64,000 bases of DNA from Methylovulum psychrotolerans (GTDB lineage: Bacteria > Pseudomonadota > Gammaproteobacteria > Methylococcales > Methylomonadaceae), in the NCBI RefSeq assembly GCF_002923755.1, contig NZ_PGFZ01000004.1, positions 1 to 64,000 on the forward strand. The letters run 5' to 3'. Under the pieces are notes generated by a model. That model was not told the DNA's origin. It searched no databases and saw only the letters and a list, made by a program, of their open reading frames with translations. This document shows, piece by piece, positions 63,827-64,000 of this stretch (the first letter of the stretch is position 1; each line of letters begins with the position of its first letter). Made by a program: the position numbers and the translations under genes.

Positions 63827-64000
63827 TTAATCGTTGCAGTAGCTGCCGAAGTCCTTAAACATCCTCGGATTGTCCTTAACGATTTGGCGTTTAAAGGCAG
63901 TAAACGCCGAGGCGGCATGTAAGTGGGATTTGATTTTCCGCAGACAGTGCCGTTTTTCGTCGTCATCGTGCGCCTTATAGTAATCAATCAGCCAATCTTG
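63827..64000 (-). CDS. C-terminal part of a gene continuing beyond the window
   Basis: On the minus strand, the frame from base 64000 runs 57 codons to a stop at 63827-63829. The end reads KIKSHLHAASAFTAFKRQIV then DFGSYCND. It is basic and helical with no recognised family. The last residues are also encoded, inverted to the hydrolase, at the left repeat near 61700-61713, so the ancestral arrangement was hydrolase and this gene tail to tail. Confidence 0.6.
   Translation of the reverse strand, partial: QDWLIDYYKAHDDDEKRHCLRKIKSHLHAASAFTAFKRQIVKDNPRMFKDFGSYCND

Overview
The window looks like chromosome of a free-living Gammaproteobacterium of roughly 50% GC. The best guess is a member of the Methylococcales, the gammaproteobacterial methanotrophs. 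The gammaproteobacterial signal comes from a CysB-type regulator, DUF2782, a SirB-family protein, YgiQ, a coaD-ferredoxin pair and PolA with both exonuclease domains. The order-level guess rests on overall gene flavour (PEP-CTERM protein, OlsBA lipid genes, many short palindromic and MITE-like repeats). No methane-oxidation gene is in the window, so it is inference.

Layout, left to right. 0.4-5 kb: sigma54-type two-component system, then an RTX protein. 5-10 kb: a nested inverted-repeat element, a secreted Ig-like protein, and the DUF1800/DUF1501 export pair. 10-12 kb: a TerD domain fused to a PD-(D/E)XK nuclease-like domain, followed by a small ribbon-helix-helix protein and a MITE. 12-19 kb: small membrane genes, a fructosamine-kinase-like gene, divergent tauE/cysB, an esterase, DUF3301 and a zinc-ribbon protein. 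19-25 kb: unrecognised secreted protein, a coupled pair (small protein plus EEP nuclease/phosphatase), YgiQ and a spermidine-synthase-like protein. 25-31 kb: CPBP protease, lone ParA, MgtE, a TacA/TacT toxin-antitoxin pair and a second antitoxin cut short by a MITE-like insertion. 30.6-38.7 kb: cysC, DHH phosphoesterase, AI-2E transporter, tRNA-Thr(CGT), NUDIX, NlpC/P60, PlsY and a sulfotransferase-glycosyltransferase-sulfotransferase operon. 38.7-50 kb: PEP-CTERM protein, GT32 glycosyltransferase, PolA, gamma-carbonic anhydrase, a stand-alone HME-type RND pump, an NlpE-like protein and an RloA/RloB defence pair. 50-64 kb: CAP protein, DAACS symporter, purM, a broken Uma2 gene, methyltransferase, phosphopantetheinyl transferase, phosphoesterase lipoprotein, ferredoxin-coaD, olsB-olsA, M14 deacylase, alpha/beta hydrolase and a secreted propeller-like protein lying between two imperfect copies of the hydrolase 3' end.

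Functional links. TauE, CysB, CysC, the DHH phosphoesterase and the two sulfotransferases could together form a sulfur/PAPS circuit that decorates a surface glycan. Three small nucleic-acid-directed modules (TerD-nuclease, TacAT, RloAB) are scattered singly rather than clustered in one island, and each lies next to repeat elements.

The strongest candidates for something little described are the TerD-nuclease fusion with its RHH neighbour and the translationally coupled EEP pair. Structure the genes do not explain includes at least four different miniature inverted-repeat elements, a dispersed GC-rich palindrome, an apparently leaderless tacA promoter and the duplicated gene end near 61.6/63.8 kb. 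All functional calls are by eye from motifs; no database search was run.
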